From Firmicutes bacterium CAG:345 (GTDB taxonomy: Bacteria; Bacillota_I; Bacilli_A; RFN20; CAG-288), in assembly GCA_000433315.1 (NCBI GenBank), contig FR893384.1, positions 62,001 through 126,000 on the forward strand: a DNA stretch of 64,000 nt, in the 5' to 3' direction. Positions within the stretch are counted from its first letter, which is position 1. Each line of letters opens with the position of its first letter. This document shows, piece by piece, positions 26,075 to 35,667 of this stretch. The translations under genes and the position numbers were made by a program. The notes under the pieces were generated by a model. The model was not told the DNA's origin. It did not search any database and saw nothing but the letters and a program-made list of their open reading frames with translations.

Positions 26075-28306
26075 TTATAACCCTAACGCAGCTTCAATTA
26101 ATGCTGCTGCTAATAAATAACCTTCATGATTTGGATGTAATCCATCGGTGAAATAGCTTGATAATTCATTTCCCGATGCATCGCAATAAATAAATTCTGT
26201 ATCAACAAAATGAATAAATTCATATTCTGCAGTTTTTTCTTTTAATAAACTATTTAACTGAGAAATTTTATCTCTATTATTTTTGGCGAATGGACAACGG
26301 TTGGTTCCAAGAAGAACTACTTCAAATTCTGGAAGAGATTCTTTAACTTTTACCAAGAGATCAATAATATTTGTTGCAATATTTGCTGGTGCTACACCCT
26401 GTGAAATATCATTGATACCATTCCAATAAATACCATATCGTGGCTCATAAGCAATTACTTCATCAGCGTATTGATTGACCCAATGTGCAGTTGTTGAAGC
26501 ACCGATACCTATATCATTTATGTCTTCAAAATATGGTAAGTCTTCTTTATATGTAGACCAATATTCAGTATAAGAATGTCCGAATATCAAATATTCATTT
26601 GTTTCTTTTTGATGATCATCTGAAGTATTAAAATCAAGTACCATGCAGTTTCTGGCTTCAGATTTAAGGCCATATCCTTCACCTTGAAGTGGGGTTTCAT
26701 CATGATAATGGAATGATAGTCTTCCATCGAAATAACAATAAAAGTCATTACCATCCATAACAATTTTTACGCTATATGTTTTATTTGCTAAACTTCCATA
26801 CGGCAAGAATTTTCCACCTAGTCTTTCTTCTTTACCATTTTCAAATCTTGAGAAACCGATTGTTCCAGTTGATGTATAGTATAACCAATAGTAAGAAAGA
26901 CCTTCTTCATTAGAATAAAACTCGCCTTCTGGTGCACTGGCTCTAAAGATTATTCCTGAATCATTAGAAGAACCTGGAAGCAATGTTGTTTTAATTGTTC
27001 CATCTTTCAATTTTCCGTTCTTTTTTAGAGCTATATTTTTTTCCGAAGATGTAGTCATGATTCCTTCAAAATTTTCTATTTCACCATGACCAACAATTAA
27101 ATCTTCGCTTGGTTTAGAATCAATTATACGATTATTAATACTGATTGAAGAAAAAGTTACATCTTTTCTTCCAGCACGGATACCAAATTTGGTTCCTTTA
27201 AGCGGTCGAGAATCTGTATAACTGAATTGAAGTTCACCATCGGTGAAACAATACATTACATTTTCTTTTTTAATGACTTTTAAATCATAATCTTTGCTTG
27301 GATTAAATCCTTTAAGAGTAGAAGTTGAACATATTTGCCATGCTCCATTAGCAACTTTTCCAAGATATGCTAACCCATCAATACTGACAAAATAGAAATA
27401 ATAGCTAACTCCTTTTTCCCAGAATTCACTACTACCATTATCTTCAAGTCCGAAAACTATTCCACTATCAGATTTAATTCCTGCTAAATTTACAGTCAAT
27501 TGAATTGTTCCACTTGTAAATTCTTGGGCTTTATTTAAAGCTAAACTATTTCCTTCTACAGAAACTAAATTATCTTTAAAACTGCCGTTAGCAAATGAAT
27601 AATTCTCTAAGCTATTCAAATAATAATTTTGATTTTCAACTATTGAATTTAATTTGTAAGATGTATTTTTTCCACCTGCTAATAATCCAAAATTTGCAGA
27701 ATTATTTTCAAAATCAAAATCGGTACAATATTTATTATCGACATAAATACTCGCCTTGCTTTTTGTTTTGTAAATACCTAAAGTGACACCATTTAATGTA
27801 TCGCATTCAACATCTGTTGTTGATAAAGTAGTACTTTTATCCCCTTCAACTTTTCTAACAAAAAGCTTGCCTGTTAAATCAAATCCGACAAAGTAATAAC
27901 TTTCTACATTATTTTCTTTAGAATAATTAATTGCTATACCATTATCGGTCAATTTATTTTCAATTTTTAATTTGACAATAAGTGTACCATCATCTAACCC
28001 ATCTTTAAAAACATATAAGGAGTTATACTTTTGAGAAATGTATTCTCCATTTTTCTCTTGGAATTCACCACGTTCAACATAATTTGTCGGATTTGTTGAA
28101 GTAGAGGAAGAAGAGGTTGTGCTTGAAGAACTTGTCGATGAAGATGATGAAGAAGTACTAGAAGACGATGAGCTCGAAGAAATAATACTTGACGATGGAA
28201 TACTACTTGCTGAGCTATTAGAAATTGAAGAAGAAGATGGAGTAAGTGTTTGACAAGAAGTTAATCCCAATGTGACAAGAAGTAACAATAATTTGTTTGT
28301 TTTCAT
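26075..28306 (-). CDS. Ser-rich stalk lipoprotein with LamG-like repeats and C-terminal SGNH/GDSL hydrolase
   Basis: 743 residues. Signal ends TLGLTSC (Cys 18); Ser-rich linker to about residue 75. Three beta-sandwich repeats follow, each with a (Y/F)xVKxV-type strand and a G-x-(L/K)xFxYxD ending (FTDGELQFSYTD, FDGRLSFHYHD). Residues from about 570 form an SGNH hydrolase: block I FGHSYT (GHS instead of GDS, Ser as nucleophile), block II GIGAST, block III GIND in YWNGINDIS and block V DGLHPNHEGY with the catalytic Asp and His. It is likely an esterase, for example a deacetylase acting on surface or dietary glycans. Operon with the 726-residue lipoprotein, 22 bases downstream. Confidence 0.85.
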   Translation of the reverse strand: MKTNKLLLLLVTLGLTSCQTLTPSSSSISNSSASSIPSSSIISSSSSSSSTSSSSSSTSSSSTTSSSSTSTNPTNYVERGEFQEKNGEYISQKYNSLYVFKDGLDDGTLIVKLKIENKLTDNGIAINYSKENNVESYYFVGFDLTGKLFVRKVEGDKSTTLSTTDVECDTLNGVTLGIYKTKSKASIYVDNKYCTDFDFENNSANFGLLAGGKNTSYKLNSIVENQNYYLNSLENYSFANGSFKDNLVSVEGNSLALNKAQEFTSGTIQLTVNLAGIKSDSGIVFGLEDNGSSEFWEKGVSYYFYFVSIDGLAYLGKVANGAWQICSTSTLKGFNPSKDYDLKVIKKENVMYCFTDGELQFSYTDSRPLKGTKFGIRAGRKDVTFSSISINNRIIDSKPSEDLIVGHGEIENFEGIMTTSSEKNIALKKNGKLKDGTIKTTLLPGSSNDSGIIFRASAPEGEFYSNEEGLSYYWLYYTSTGTIGFSRFENGKEERLGGKFLPYGSLANKTYSVKIVMDGNDFYCYFDGRLSFHYHDETPLQGEGYGLKSEARNCMVLDFNTSDDHQKETNEYLIFGHSYTEYWSTYKEDLPYFEDINDIGIGASTTAHWVNQYADEVIAYEPRYGIYWNGINDISQGVAPANIATNIIDLLVKVKESLPEFEVVLLGTNRCPFAKNNRDKISQLNSLLKEKTAEYEFIHFVDTEFIYCDASGNELSSYFTDGLHPNHEGYLLAAALIEAALGL

Positions 28307-28431
28307 TTTTCTATCCTTACTTTCTCTATTTTAGATTGAATGCGCTTCCACTTCAACATTATTTTTAAAACAAATTTTATATTTCGACAAAATAAAATTA
28401 CCAAATTATATATCTATATATTGGTGAAAAT

Positions 28432-29214
28432 ATGGAAAGAACAAATAGATGGTTGGACTCTTTAGAAAACTTCCAAGAAAACAAAACATTTTCTTATAAG
28501 AAGTTAATTAAATTAGTTATATCTAAGGGCATAATTTATATTCTTCCTTCTTTTATTTTTTCGATTTTAATATTTTTTATTTTAAATGAATTTCTTTCTA
28601 TTTCTTTCAAATTAAATATTATAACTATCTATTCTCTTTTATTATTTTTTTGTATTTTCACCTTTAGTAAAGGAAAAAAAGATAGTAAAAAAATAATAAA
28701 ATTTTATAGAGGAGAAGTCGGTCACAAAAATGAAAGTTTTAAAAGATCTATAAACCTTTCTTTAAAAATTTTATTCTCCATTTTTCTCTTCGCAATTATT
28801 CTTAATATTTTTCTTATTTTGATTGTAAACAAAAATTTAACTATAAGTATCTTTTTCAAATGTTTTCTTATTTCTTTATCTTTTCCTTTTTCGATTTCAA
28901 CAATTATTTTTTATTTTTATGGAATAAAATCGTATTTTAAAAATCTATATATTTGCCCAAATTGTCATAGATTTGAAGCCATTAAACTACAAGAATATAA
29001 TTATTCTGAGCATGACAAAAAATATATAATTTATATAAAAAACAGTAAATCAAAAAATAAAAATGGAAAAATAAACGAACCTATTTATTTATCAAAAGAT
29101 CTAAAAAGAATATTATCAACTTTTAAAGATAAAAAAATATATTTTTATCACTGCGATTATTGTTCTTATTGCAATTTTTCTGCAAATAGAATTGAATTCA
29201 CCTCTGATCTATGA
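28432..29214 (+). CDS. Membrane protein with zinc-ribbon-like Cys pairs, unknown
   Basis: 260 residues; at least four hydrophobic segments between about 40 and 175, two as hairpins. The cytoplasmic C-terminal part carries CPNCHRF and, some 70 residues later, CDYCSYC, which together look like a treble-clef or zinc-ribbon site. No family recognised. Its stop overlaps the next start by four bases, so the two membrane proteins probably act together. Confidence 0.65.
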   Translation: MERTNRWLDSLENFQENKTFSYKKLIKLVISKGIIYILPSFIFSILIFFILNEFLSISFKLNIITIYSLLLFFCIFTFSKGKKDSKKIIKFYRGEVGHKNESFKRSINLSLKILFSIFLFAIILNIFLILIVNKNLTISIFFKCFLISLSFPFSISTIIFYFYGIKSYFKNLYICPNCHRFEAIKLQEYNYSEHDKKYIIYIKNSKSKNKNGKINEPIYLSKDLKRILSTFKDKKIYFYHCDYCSYCNFSANRIEFTSDL

Positions 29215-29906
29215 GCCATTTTATCAAGTATTATTCTCTCGACAATAATAAAAAATTAGAAGATATCTCTTTTTATACAATTTTCGGCTATACCTTTACT
29301 GAAAATTATTTAAAAGAAAAAAAGTTAGTTCAAATTGAATTCAAAAGAAATGATTCTCTAATAAAAAATCAAAAATTACAAATTCTAGAAAATGAATATA
29401 AAGAAGTTGAAAATGCTCTCATCTATTGTCAAAATTATCTTTCCTATTCGCCATCAAATAGAACTTCAAAAAATTTAATAAGGTCAATTGTTCTTTTCTG
29501 TTTGTCTTTTTGTTTTTTTACTTTTTTAATCTCAAGTATTTTATTTATCATCTTTGGTTTACTTTTAAATTTCAATATTTCTTTATTAGATGATCTATTT
29601 TCTTCAGGTATAATTTTTAACAGTAATATTTACCATTTTAAAGATATTACTTATTATTCGAAAACATTTAATTTCAATTTGACTTATAAAGAAATAGGAA
29701 TTTTCTTTATCTTTTTAGCTTTTATCTTATTATTAGTTGATTTTATCTTATTTCTTTTTATATATTTCGAAAAAACTTTTAATAAACTTCTTTCATCAGC
29801 TTACGAAAAAAATATTTCTGAGAAAAAAGAAAATTTAAAAGCTTTAAAAAAGAATCTTGAAGGTGAATTAAAACTCATAATTAAGGAAGCTGAGCTATAT
29901 TTTTAA
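29211..29906 (+). CDS. Membrane protein with coiled coils, unknown
   Basis: 231 residues with a helical N-terminal part (KLQILENEYKEVENALIYCQ), two long hydrophobic segments (about 88-120 and 160-190) and a Lys/Glu-rich C-terminal coiled coil (KKENLKALKKNLEGELKL). Codon use is extremely AT-rich. Coupled by ATGA overlap with the preceding zinc-ribbon membrane protein; function not known. Confidence 0.6.
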   Translation: MSHFIKYYSLDNNKKLEDISFYTIFGYTFTENYLKEKKLVQIEFKRNDSLIKNQKLQILENEYKEVENALIYCQNYLSYSPSNRTSKNLIRSIVLFCLSFCFFTFLISSILFIIFGLLLNFNISLLDDLFSSGIIFNSNIYHFKDITYYSKTFNFNLTYKEIGIFFIFLAFILLLVDFILFLFIYFEKTFNKLLSSAYEKNISEKKENLKALKKNLEGELKLIIKEAELYF

Positions 29907-29964
29907 CTTGATTAAGTTCCTTTAATTTTATAAAATTTTTTTGCAAAGATTTTTGTGAGGTTAT

Positions 29965-31941
29965 ATGAAAAAATATTTTAAAATTATTCTTCCATTCCTT
30001 ATTGTTAGTTCTTTATGTTCGTGTGGAACTAACAATGTTAATAACAATATAAAAAATGCTATCGATAAAACCAATATTTATTTAAATAATAATGAAATCG
30101 ATAACAATATGTTTTCTTATTATCTTCAAGATATTCTACCTTCATCATTAGTATATTCTTTAGATGATAATAGTTATTTAATTCATTATAAAAATAAATC
30201 TTTTGTTTATCAAAATAACAAATTAGAAGAAAAAAGCAACCAAAGTTTCAATTATGTTGATAATTATGAGAAAGCTTTCTCTTTTCCTGATGGTTCTTTG
30301 GTCTATACCAAAGGATTTTCAAAAGCAAATGATGGTGGTAATGCTTGTTTGAAAGTTTCAAAAAATCTTGAAATTTCTGAAGATCAATTTTATTTATTTG
30401 ATGAGACTTCTTCTAAATATTTAAATCTAATTAGTTTTAATAATAGCTGCAATATTAAGCAATTAGGCTATATCGCTGAGGATTTAAATGTTTCAATAAA
30501 TGAGTCCATGGATAAATACTCCTATTCAACAATCTATGTTCCTAATGGTAACTATAGAGTTATCGATAATATCGAAATAAATAAATCCAATAAACACATT
30601 TATGCCTATAATGCCGAAGTATATTCTGACGATTCTTATAATCCGACTGAAGGTTATAACAATGGTTGTTTATTTTATATTTATAACAATGTCAACAATA
30701 TAAAAATCAGTGGCTTTAATGTAACTATTAAAGTTAATAAAAAACTTGATGATCCTCTTCTTGGACTTATGAATTTAAGAGATGCCGAAGATGTTTCTCT
30801 TTACAATTGTTCTTTTTATCTTCCACATGAAGCTTCAATCTACTCTTCTTCTGGAATCATCGATTTATTCACTAATTGGAAAAATGTCACAGTTAAAAAT
30901 TGTCATCTAGAAAACCATGCTTCTACTGCTGCCGGTGGTGGTATTGGTGTTCGAGATATTTATAAAAAAGGTTGCAGTGGTGCCACTTTTGAAAACAATT
31001 ACCTCTATTGTAATTGCAAAGATGAAGTTATAGCAGTTTTTAGCGGAGGAGATACATCTTTATATCCTAATGAAACAGGTGGTGGCTATATAAAGGATGT
31101 TCTATTTAAAAATAATATTATAATCGGAGATAAACCAGACGAAAACTTAGGCCCTAGAGTTGTTGGTTTAACTGTTGGTTATCTATTATCTCCTGTAGAA
31201 AACATCACTTTTACCAACAACTATATCAATATGTATGCAGCAAACTATCTTCTTCTTTATGGAAAAGCTAAAGATGTATTTTTTAAGAAAAATAATGTAA
31301 AAATTAATTCTACCTATCAAGAAAATCTTTTTACCATGTTTACACACAATTCCTATGCCGATGAAGCTTTTTCTATCTTTGCTGAAAATAACAGTTTCGA
31401 ACTAATAGAAAATAGTACAATTTTTACTATTGCTCAAGCTGGTGAAGAATTTTCTTTCATAAATAATTATATAAAAGGCAAGCAAATTTGCCGTGTTTTC
31501 GATAGTATTTCAACTTTTAAGAACAATCGTATTGAAGTTGATACAATTTCAAAATGTGTCTATCACAATGTCAAAAATGTTGAGAAAAATAACATTTCAG
31601 CCAAATATATTACTGTCGTTTTCGAATTCTATAATCTTAATATTCAAAGCGATATTACAATAAGCGATACTATTGAAACAGAAGAAATATCAGCGAATCT
31701 TTTGATGTTTAATGGAGATAGTATATTATCAAATAACTATAGTGTAAATTTTAACAAATTTAATTTTAGTACTGAAAAAGTCGATAGTAACTATTATTAT
31801 ATTGCCTATGGTACTTCATCATTAAAAGATAAAATGACAATAAATTTTATAAATTCTTCATTATCAGTTTTTGAAGATAGTAAACATAATTTCATTGCTA
31901 ACGACAATGATAATATGGTTGAAATTAATTATATTAGATAA
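29965..31941 (+). CDS. Lipoprotein with right-handed parallel beta-helix
   Basis: 658 residues. Signal ends SSLCSC (Cys 20). From about residue 180 to 560 there are repeated short strands of the form N-V-x-I-x-(N/G)-(N/C), such as VNNIKISGFNVTIK, WKNVTVKNCHLEN, KDVLFKNNIIIG, VENITFTNNYINM and KDVFFKKNNVKIN, spaced by about 22-35 residues. This is the pectate-lyase-like beta-helix pattern of surface polysaccharide-binding or lyase proteins. No catalytic residues can be assigned. There is no Ser-rich stalk. It is convergent with asnB and separated from it by two bases. Confidence 0.8.
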   Translation: MKKYFKIILPFLIVSSLCSCGTNNVNNNIKNAIDKTNIYLNNNEIDNNMFSYYLQDILPSSLVYSLDDNSYLIHYKNKSFVYQNNKLEEKSNQSFNYVDNYEKAFSFPDGSLVYTKGFSKANDGGNACLKVSKNLEISEDQFYLFDETSSKYLNLISFNNSCNIKQLGYIAEDLNVSINESMDKYSYSTIYVPNGNYRVIDNIEINKSNKHIYAYNAEVYSDDSYNPTEGYNNGCLFYIYNNVNNIKISGFNVTIKVNKKLDDPLLGLMNLRDAEDVSLYNCSFYLPHEASIYSSSGIIDLFTNWKNVTVKNCHLENHASTAAGGGIGVRDIYKKGCSGATFENNYLYCNCKDEVIAVFSGGDTSLYPNETGGGYIKDVLFKNNIIIGDKPDENLGPRVVGLTVGYLLSPVENITFTNNYINMYAANYLLLYGKAKDVFFKKNNVKINSTYQENLFTMFTHNSYADEAFSIFAENNSFELIENSTIFTIAQAGEEFSFINNYIKGKQICRVFDSISTFKNNRIEVDTISKCVYHNVKNVEKNNISAKYITVVFEFYNLNIQSDITISDTIETEEISANLLMFNGDSILSNNYSVNFNKFNFSTEKVDSNYYYIAYGTSSLKDKMTINFINSSLSVFEDSKHNFIANDNDNMVEINYIR

Positions 31942-31943
31942 TT

Positions 31944-33521
31944 TTATTTTCCTGAATCTCCGTAATTTTTTAAAAATCGAGCCGAAGGATCATCGACATC
32001 GCATCCTTTCCAAGATTTATTTGGCATCCAAAAGTCTTTAATCATATGTGCCTGTCCTGGATAATACTTTTCAAAAATTTCACGATACATCAAGCTTTCT
32101 TTTGTAAATGGTTGAGCAAATGTATATTTTTTACGATTGATTTCAAATTCTTCATCTGTATAATAATCTTCAGCAAATTCTTTAATGTCTTCAACTAAAG
32201 AATGACCTACAGCATCAGAAAAAGCAGCTTTTTCTCTATATAGGATATCTTTTGGTAAATAGTCCCCTTCAAAAGCTTTACGAAGTAAATATTTTCCCTT
32301 ATTATAACGATTCATCTTAATCTTTGGATCTATTTCCATAACATATTTAACAAAAGCTAAATCTCCAAAAGGAACTCTGGCTTCAAGTGAATTTGAAGAA
32401 ATACATCTATCAGCTCTAAGAACATCATACATATGTATTTCATCAATTCTCTTCTTGCTTTCTTTTTGGAATTCTTCTGGATTTGGTGCATAATCAGTAT
32501 ATTTATATCCGAAAAGTTCATCAGAAATTTCACCAGTTAATAAAACTTTAATATCTGTATTTTCATGAATATATTTACATAATAAATACATTCCGACAGA
32601 TGCTCTTATCGTTGTAATATCATATGTTGCTAAATTATAAATAACTTCTTCTAAAGAAGAGATTACATCATCTATTGTTATAATAACTTCATGATGATTA
32701 GTCTTTAAATAATCTGCGACTTCTTTAGCATACTTTAAATCTATCGCATCTTTTTCCATACCGATAGCGAAAGTTTCTATCGGCTTTTTTAAAATTTTTG
32801 TAGCGATTGAACAAACTAAAGATGAATCTAAACCTCCTGAAAGAAGAAACCCTATCGGCGCATCTGAATCCAATCTTTTTCTTACTCCTTCAACCAATAG
32901 GCTATGGATGTTTTTTTCTACATCTCTCATTCTAGTATGTTTACTTTCCACATCAGTTATAAAGGAATATTGAATAAATTTTTCTCCATCAAAATAATAA
33001 CCAGGAGGAAAAGGAAAAATATCTTCAACCAAATCCACTAAAATTTTTGGCTCAGAAGCAAAAATATAAGTGTCATTGCTCTTAGATTTTCCATAATAAA
33101 GAGGTCGAATACCTAGAGGGTCACGAGCAGCAATTATTTTGTCTTCCTTTTTATCATATATAATTAAAGCAAATTCAGCATCAAGCTTAGAAAACATTTC
33201 AAAACCAAATTCTTTAAAAAGTGGTAAAAGAATTTCACAATCAGAATCTGATTTAAAAGAATATCCTTTTTTAAGCAGTTCTATTTTTATATCGCGAAAG
33301 CCATATATTTCGCCATTGCAAACTAAAACTTTATCATCATAAGAAAACGGCTGCATTCCAAATTCATTTAATCCCATTATCGCTAATCTTTTAAAACCTA
33401 ATAAAGCGGAATTAGCGTTATAATAACTGGTACCATCTGGGCCACGCGAATTAGATTTTTCAAAGCTTTTTTTAATTTTTTCAAAATCATCACATTTACT
33501 TAATCCAATAATTGAGCACAT
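31944..33521 (-). CDS. asnB: Asparagine synthetase (glutamine-hydrolysing)
   Basis: Makes asparagine from aspartate, glutamine and ATP in the cytoplasm. The N-terminal glutaminase starts MCSIIG, so Cys 2 is free as the nucleophile, and has SRGPDGTSYY and VCNGEIYGF. The synthetase domain has the ATP pyrophosphatase loop LLSGGLDSSLVCS, RDPLGIRPLYYG, LLTGEISDELFGYKYT, and the ending KSWKGCDVDDPSARF. 525 residues, a normal AsnB length. AAAGGAG lies upstream of the start. Confidence 0.95.
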   Translation of the reverse strand: MCSIIGLSKCDDFEKIKKSFEKSNSRGPDGTSYYNANSALLGFKRLAIMGLNEFGMQPFSYDDKVLVCNGEIYGFRDIKIELLKKGYSFKSDSDCEILLPLFKEFGFEMFSKLDAEFALIIYDKKEDKIIAARDPLGIRPLYYGKSKSNDTYIFASEPKILVDLVEDIFPFPPGYYFDGEKFIQYSFITDVESKHTRMRDVEKNIHSLLVEGVRKRLDSDAPIGFLLSGGLDSSLVCSIATKILKKPIETFAIGMEKDAIDLKYAKEVADYLKTNHHEVIITIDDVISSLEEVIYNLATYDITTIRASVGMYLLCKYIHENTDIKVLLTGEISDELFGYKYTDYAPNPEEFQKESKKRIDEIHMYDVLRADRCISSNSLEARVPFGDLAFVKYVMEIDPKIKMNRYNKGKYLLRKAFEGDYLPKDILYREKAAFSDAVGHSLVEDIKEFAEDYYTDEEFEINRKKYTFAQPFTKESLMYREIFEKYYPGQAHMIKDFWMPNKSWKGCDVDDPSARFLKNYGDSGK

Positions 33522-33606
33522 ATTTGAACTCCTTTACGTTTTATAGAGCCATTATACACCATTATTAAAAAGAAATAATAATTTTTTTCATTTAAAAAGT
33601 TAAGTT

Positions 33607-34785
33607 TTATTTCATATTTTTACTTTTTTTCAACTTTTTTTGTAAGAATATAAAAAGAACGCAAAAAATAATCAAAAAGAATAAGAAACAAAATGGCAAT
33701 ATTTCTATACCAAGAGCCGAAGATATTAAACCAAATAATAAAGGAGTAAATGTTGAACCAATATAAGCAAAAGCCATCTGTAACCCTATAATTCCCTGCG
33801 AATTCTCTTTTCCAAAATTATCAGGTGTAGAATGAACTATCGCTGGATAAATAGGCCCAGCTCCCATGCCACAAATAATAAATCCAACCACAGAAACATA
33901 GTAATTGACATTGGGAATTACAAGTAATATTATTCCTAACAATATAAAAACCATTCCGAGAATAATCATCTTTTTATCGCCTAATTTTTCAGTTATAAAA
34001 CCTGAGATCAAACGTGATGTTGTAATTCCAATAAAAAACAATGAACCAAATGTTGCAGCTAAAGCAGAATTTAAACCTTTTACTGCGACATAATAGGAAC
34101 TAACCCAATTTGTTCCAATCGATTCTAATGAACAATAAGATAAAAACATTACCAAAACTAAAAAGACGCCTGGTATTTTTAATTTTTCTTTAAAAGTTAA
34201 ATTCTTAGGAACTACATTATCATCTTTTTCCTGTATTTTTTTGTTTTTCCATACAGGATATGAACAGCAAACAATTATGGCAATAGCAAATTGGATAATA
34301 CTGACTAAGAGATACCCTTTTTGCCAACTCGAATAATTTTTTATAGAAAATCCCATGATATAAGGACTGACAATTGTTCCTATGCCCCAAAATGAATGTA
34401 AAAAACTCATGTGTTTAGATTTAAAATTTAAAGCAACATAGTTATTTAAACTCGCATCGATTGCTCCTGCTCCAAGTCCATATGGCACAGCAATTAAGCA
34501 CATGATAATAAAGTTAGGTGCTAAAGAAAAGCCAAGGAGTGAAAAAGCTGTTAAAAATATACTTATAATAACTATGGCATAAGTTCCAAATTTTCTATTT
34601 AATTTATCCGAAAAAAGACTAGAAACAATCGTCGACATCGAAATAATCATCGATACGATTCCCATCAAAGAAATATCGACATTGAAATCAAGATGGATTA
34701 ATGACCAAGCAGAACCTAGAAGCGAATCAGGAAGCCCCAAACTAATAAAACATAAATAGATAATAACAAGAAGTAAAATTGTCAT
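33607..34785 (-). CDS. Major facilitator superfamily transporter
   Basis: 392 residues with about twelve membrane spans. It resembles the fucose-permease-like/FHS branch: an early LGLPDSLLGSAW motif, SDKLNRKFGTYA between spans 2 and 3, AVPYGLGAGAIDASLNNYVA with the conserved Asp, and a charged central loop (KNKKIQEKDDNVVPKN). Substrate cannot be told; sugars or drugs are both possible. It overlaps the upstream acetyltransferase gene by four bases, so both are one transcript. Confidence 0.85.
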   Translation of the reverse strand: MTILLLVIIYLCFISLGLPDSLLGSAWSLIHLDFNVDISLMGIVSMIISMSTIVSSLFSDKLNRKFGTYAIVIISIFLTAFSLLGFSLAPNFIIMCLIAVPYGLGAGAIDASLNNYVALNFKSKHMSFLHSFWGIGTIVSPYIMGFSIKNYSSWQKGYLLVSIIQFAIAIIVCCSYPVWKNKKIQEKDDNVVPKNLTFKEKLKIPGVFLVLVMFLSYCSLESIGTNWVSSYYVAVKGLNSALAATFGSLFFIGITTSRLISGFITEKLGDKKMIILGMVFILLGIILLVIPNVNYYVSVVGFIICGMGAGPIYPAIVHSTPDNFGKENSQGIIGLQMAFAYIGSTFTPLLFGLISSALGIEILPFCFLFFLIIFCVLFIFLQKKLKKSKNMK

Positions 34786-35441
34786 CTTTTTAATAAATTC
34801 TCCACATCATCAAAATATGTTTGTACTTTTTTAAATGCTAATGATAACGGATAACCATCGACAAAACAATGATTTACAGTAATATTCAACGTCATCAAAA
34901 TTTTATCACCTTCTTGATGAAATTTATCCCAACATATCCTTGGACAAGATAACGATGCATAGTCATTATCGATAAGAGGATGAGTCATACCTTCTATGGA
35001 AAGCCATGGAATACAAGTTATATAAAAATCATTATATAAATTTGAATCATTATAAGTTTTCTTAACTTCTTTTTGCTTTTTTACTCTTTCAATAATTTCA
35101 TGTGCTCTATCATAAAAGCTTTGATACTCATCGATCATTTCAAAACCAACATTTTCAAAAATACCTATATCAAGCATAACTGTAAAAGCGGGATTAATAA
35201 CATCATATATTCTTATTTCACCATCAACTTCTCTGATGCGCATTTCTTCAATTGTATTTAATGCTTTGCAGATTAAATATAAAGTATTAATAAAAAAACT
35301 AGTGTTTGTTTTTTTAGAATATGCAACAAGTTTTGTCACGTCCATCTTTACATTAAAACCATAACAAGGGTTAGAAAACTTTCTAAACCAGTTATATTGA
35401 TTGATTTTTTTTATTTCATCTTTATTTATAATTTTATACAC
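34782..35441 (-). CDS. Chloramphenicol acetyltransferase-like protein
   Basis: 219 residues, the length of classical CAT (about 213-220). The C-terminal catalytic motif HHxxxDG reads NHCFVDG, so the second (catalytic) His and the Asp-Gly are kept. Other CAT blocks are present: FNVKMDVT near the N terminus, NPAFTVMLD and ITCIPWLSIEG. Whether it acts on chloramphenicol is not decidable; many genomic CAT-like proteins have other acyl acceptors. The start is a GTG at 35441, because no in-frame ATG precedes the conserved region. First gene of an operon with an MFS transporter. Confidence 0.85.
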   Translation of the reverse strand: MYKIINKDEIKKINQYNWFRKFSNPCYGFNVKMDVTKLVAYSKKTNTSFFINTLYLICKALNTIEEMRIREVDGEIRIYDVINPAFTVMLDIGIFENVGFEMIDEYQSFYDRAHEIIERVKKQKEVKKTYNDSNLYNDFYITCIPWLSIEGMTHPLIDNDYASLSCPRICWDKFHQEGDKILMTLNITVNHCFVDGYPLSLAFKKVQTYFDDVENLLKR

Positions 35442-35516
35442 TTTTTCTTCAAACCTCGAAATTATTATATCAAAATAACTATTCTAAAAAATAATATCAA
35501 CAATCATTCATTCCCA

Positions 35517-35573
35517 TTTTTTCTCAATTTTTTTCAAAAAAGTTTCATTTTCGTTTCATTTTTTCGCTTTTTT
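35517..35573. repeat. T-tract array in the divergent spacer
   Basis: T runs start at 35517, 35528, 35543, 35548, 35559 and 35568, again mainly as CATTTTTTC. Same type as the array upstream of potA. Confidence 0.4.
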
Positions 35574-35615
35574 GTTTCAAAATAAAAAATCATAAAAAAA
35601 GAATTGAAAAAAATA

Positions 35616-35643
35616 TTGTAATTTAATACAAATAACTTATAAT
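35616..35643 (+). promoter_or_regulatory. Promoter of the 35668 gene
   Basis: TTGTAA, 16-base spacer, TATAAT; 25 bases ahead of the start codon. Confidence 0.6.
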
Positions 35644-35667
35644 GAAAGTGCATTTCGAGCAAATTTT

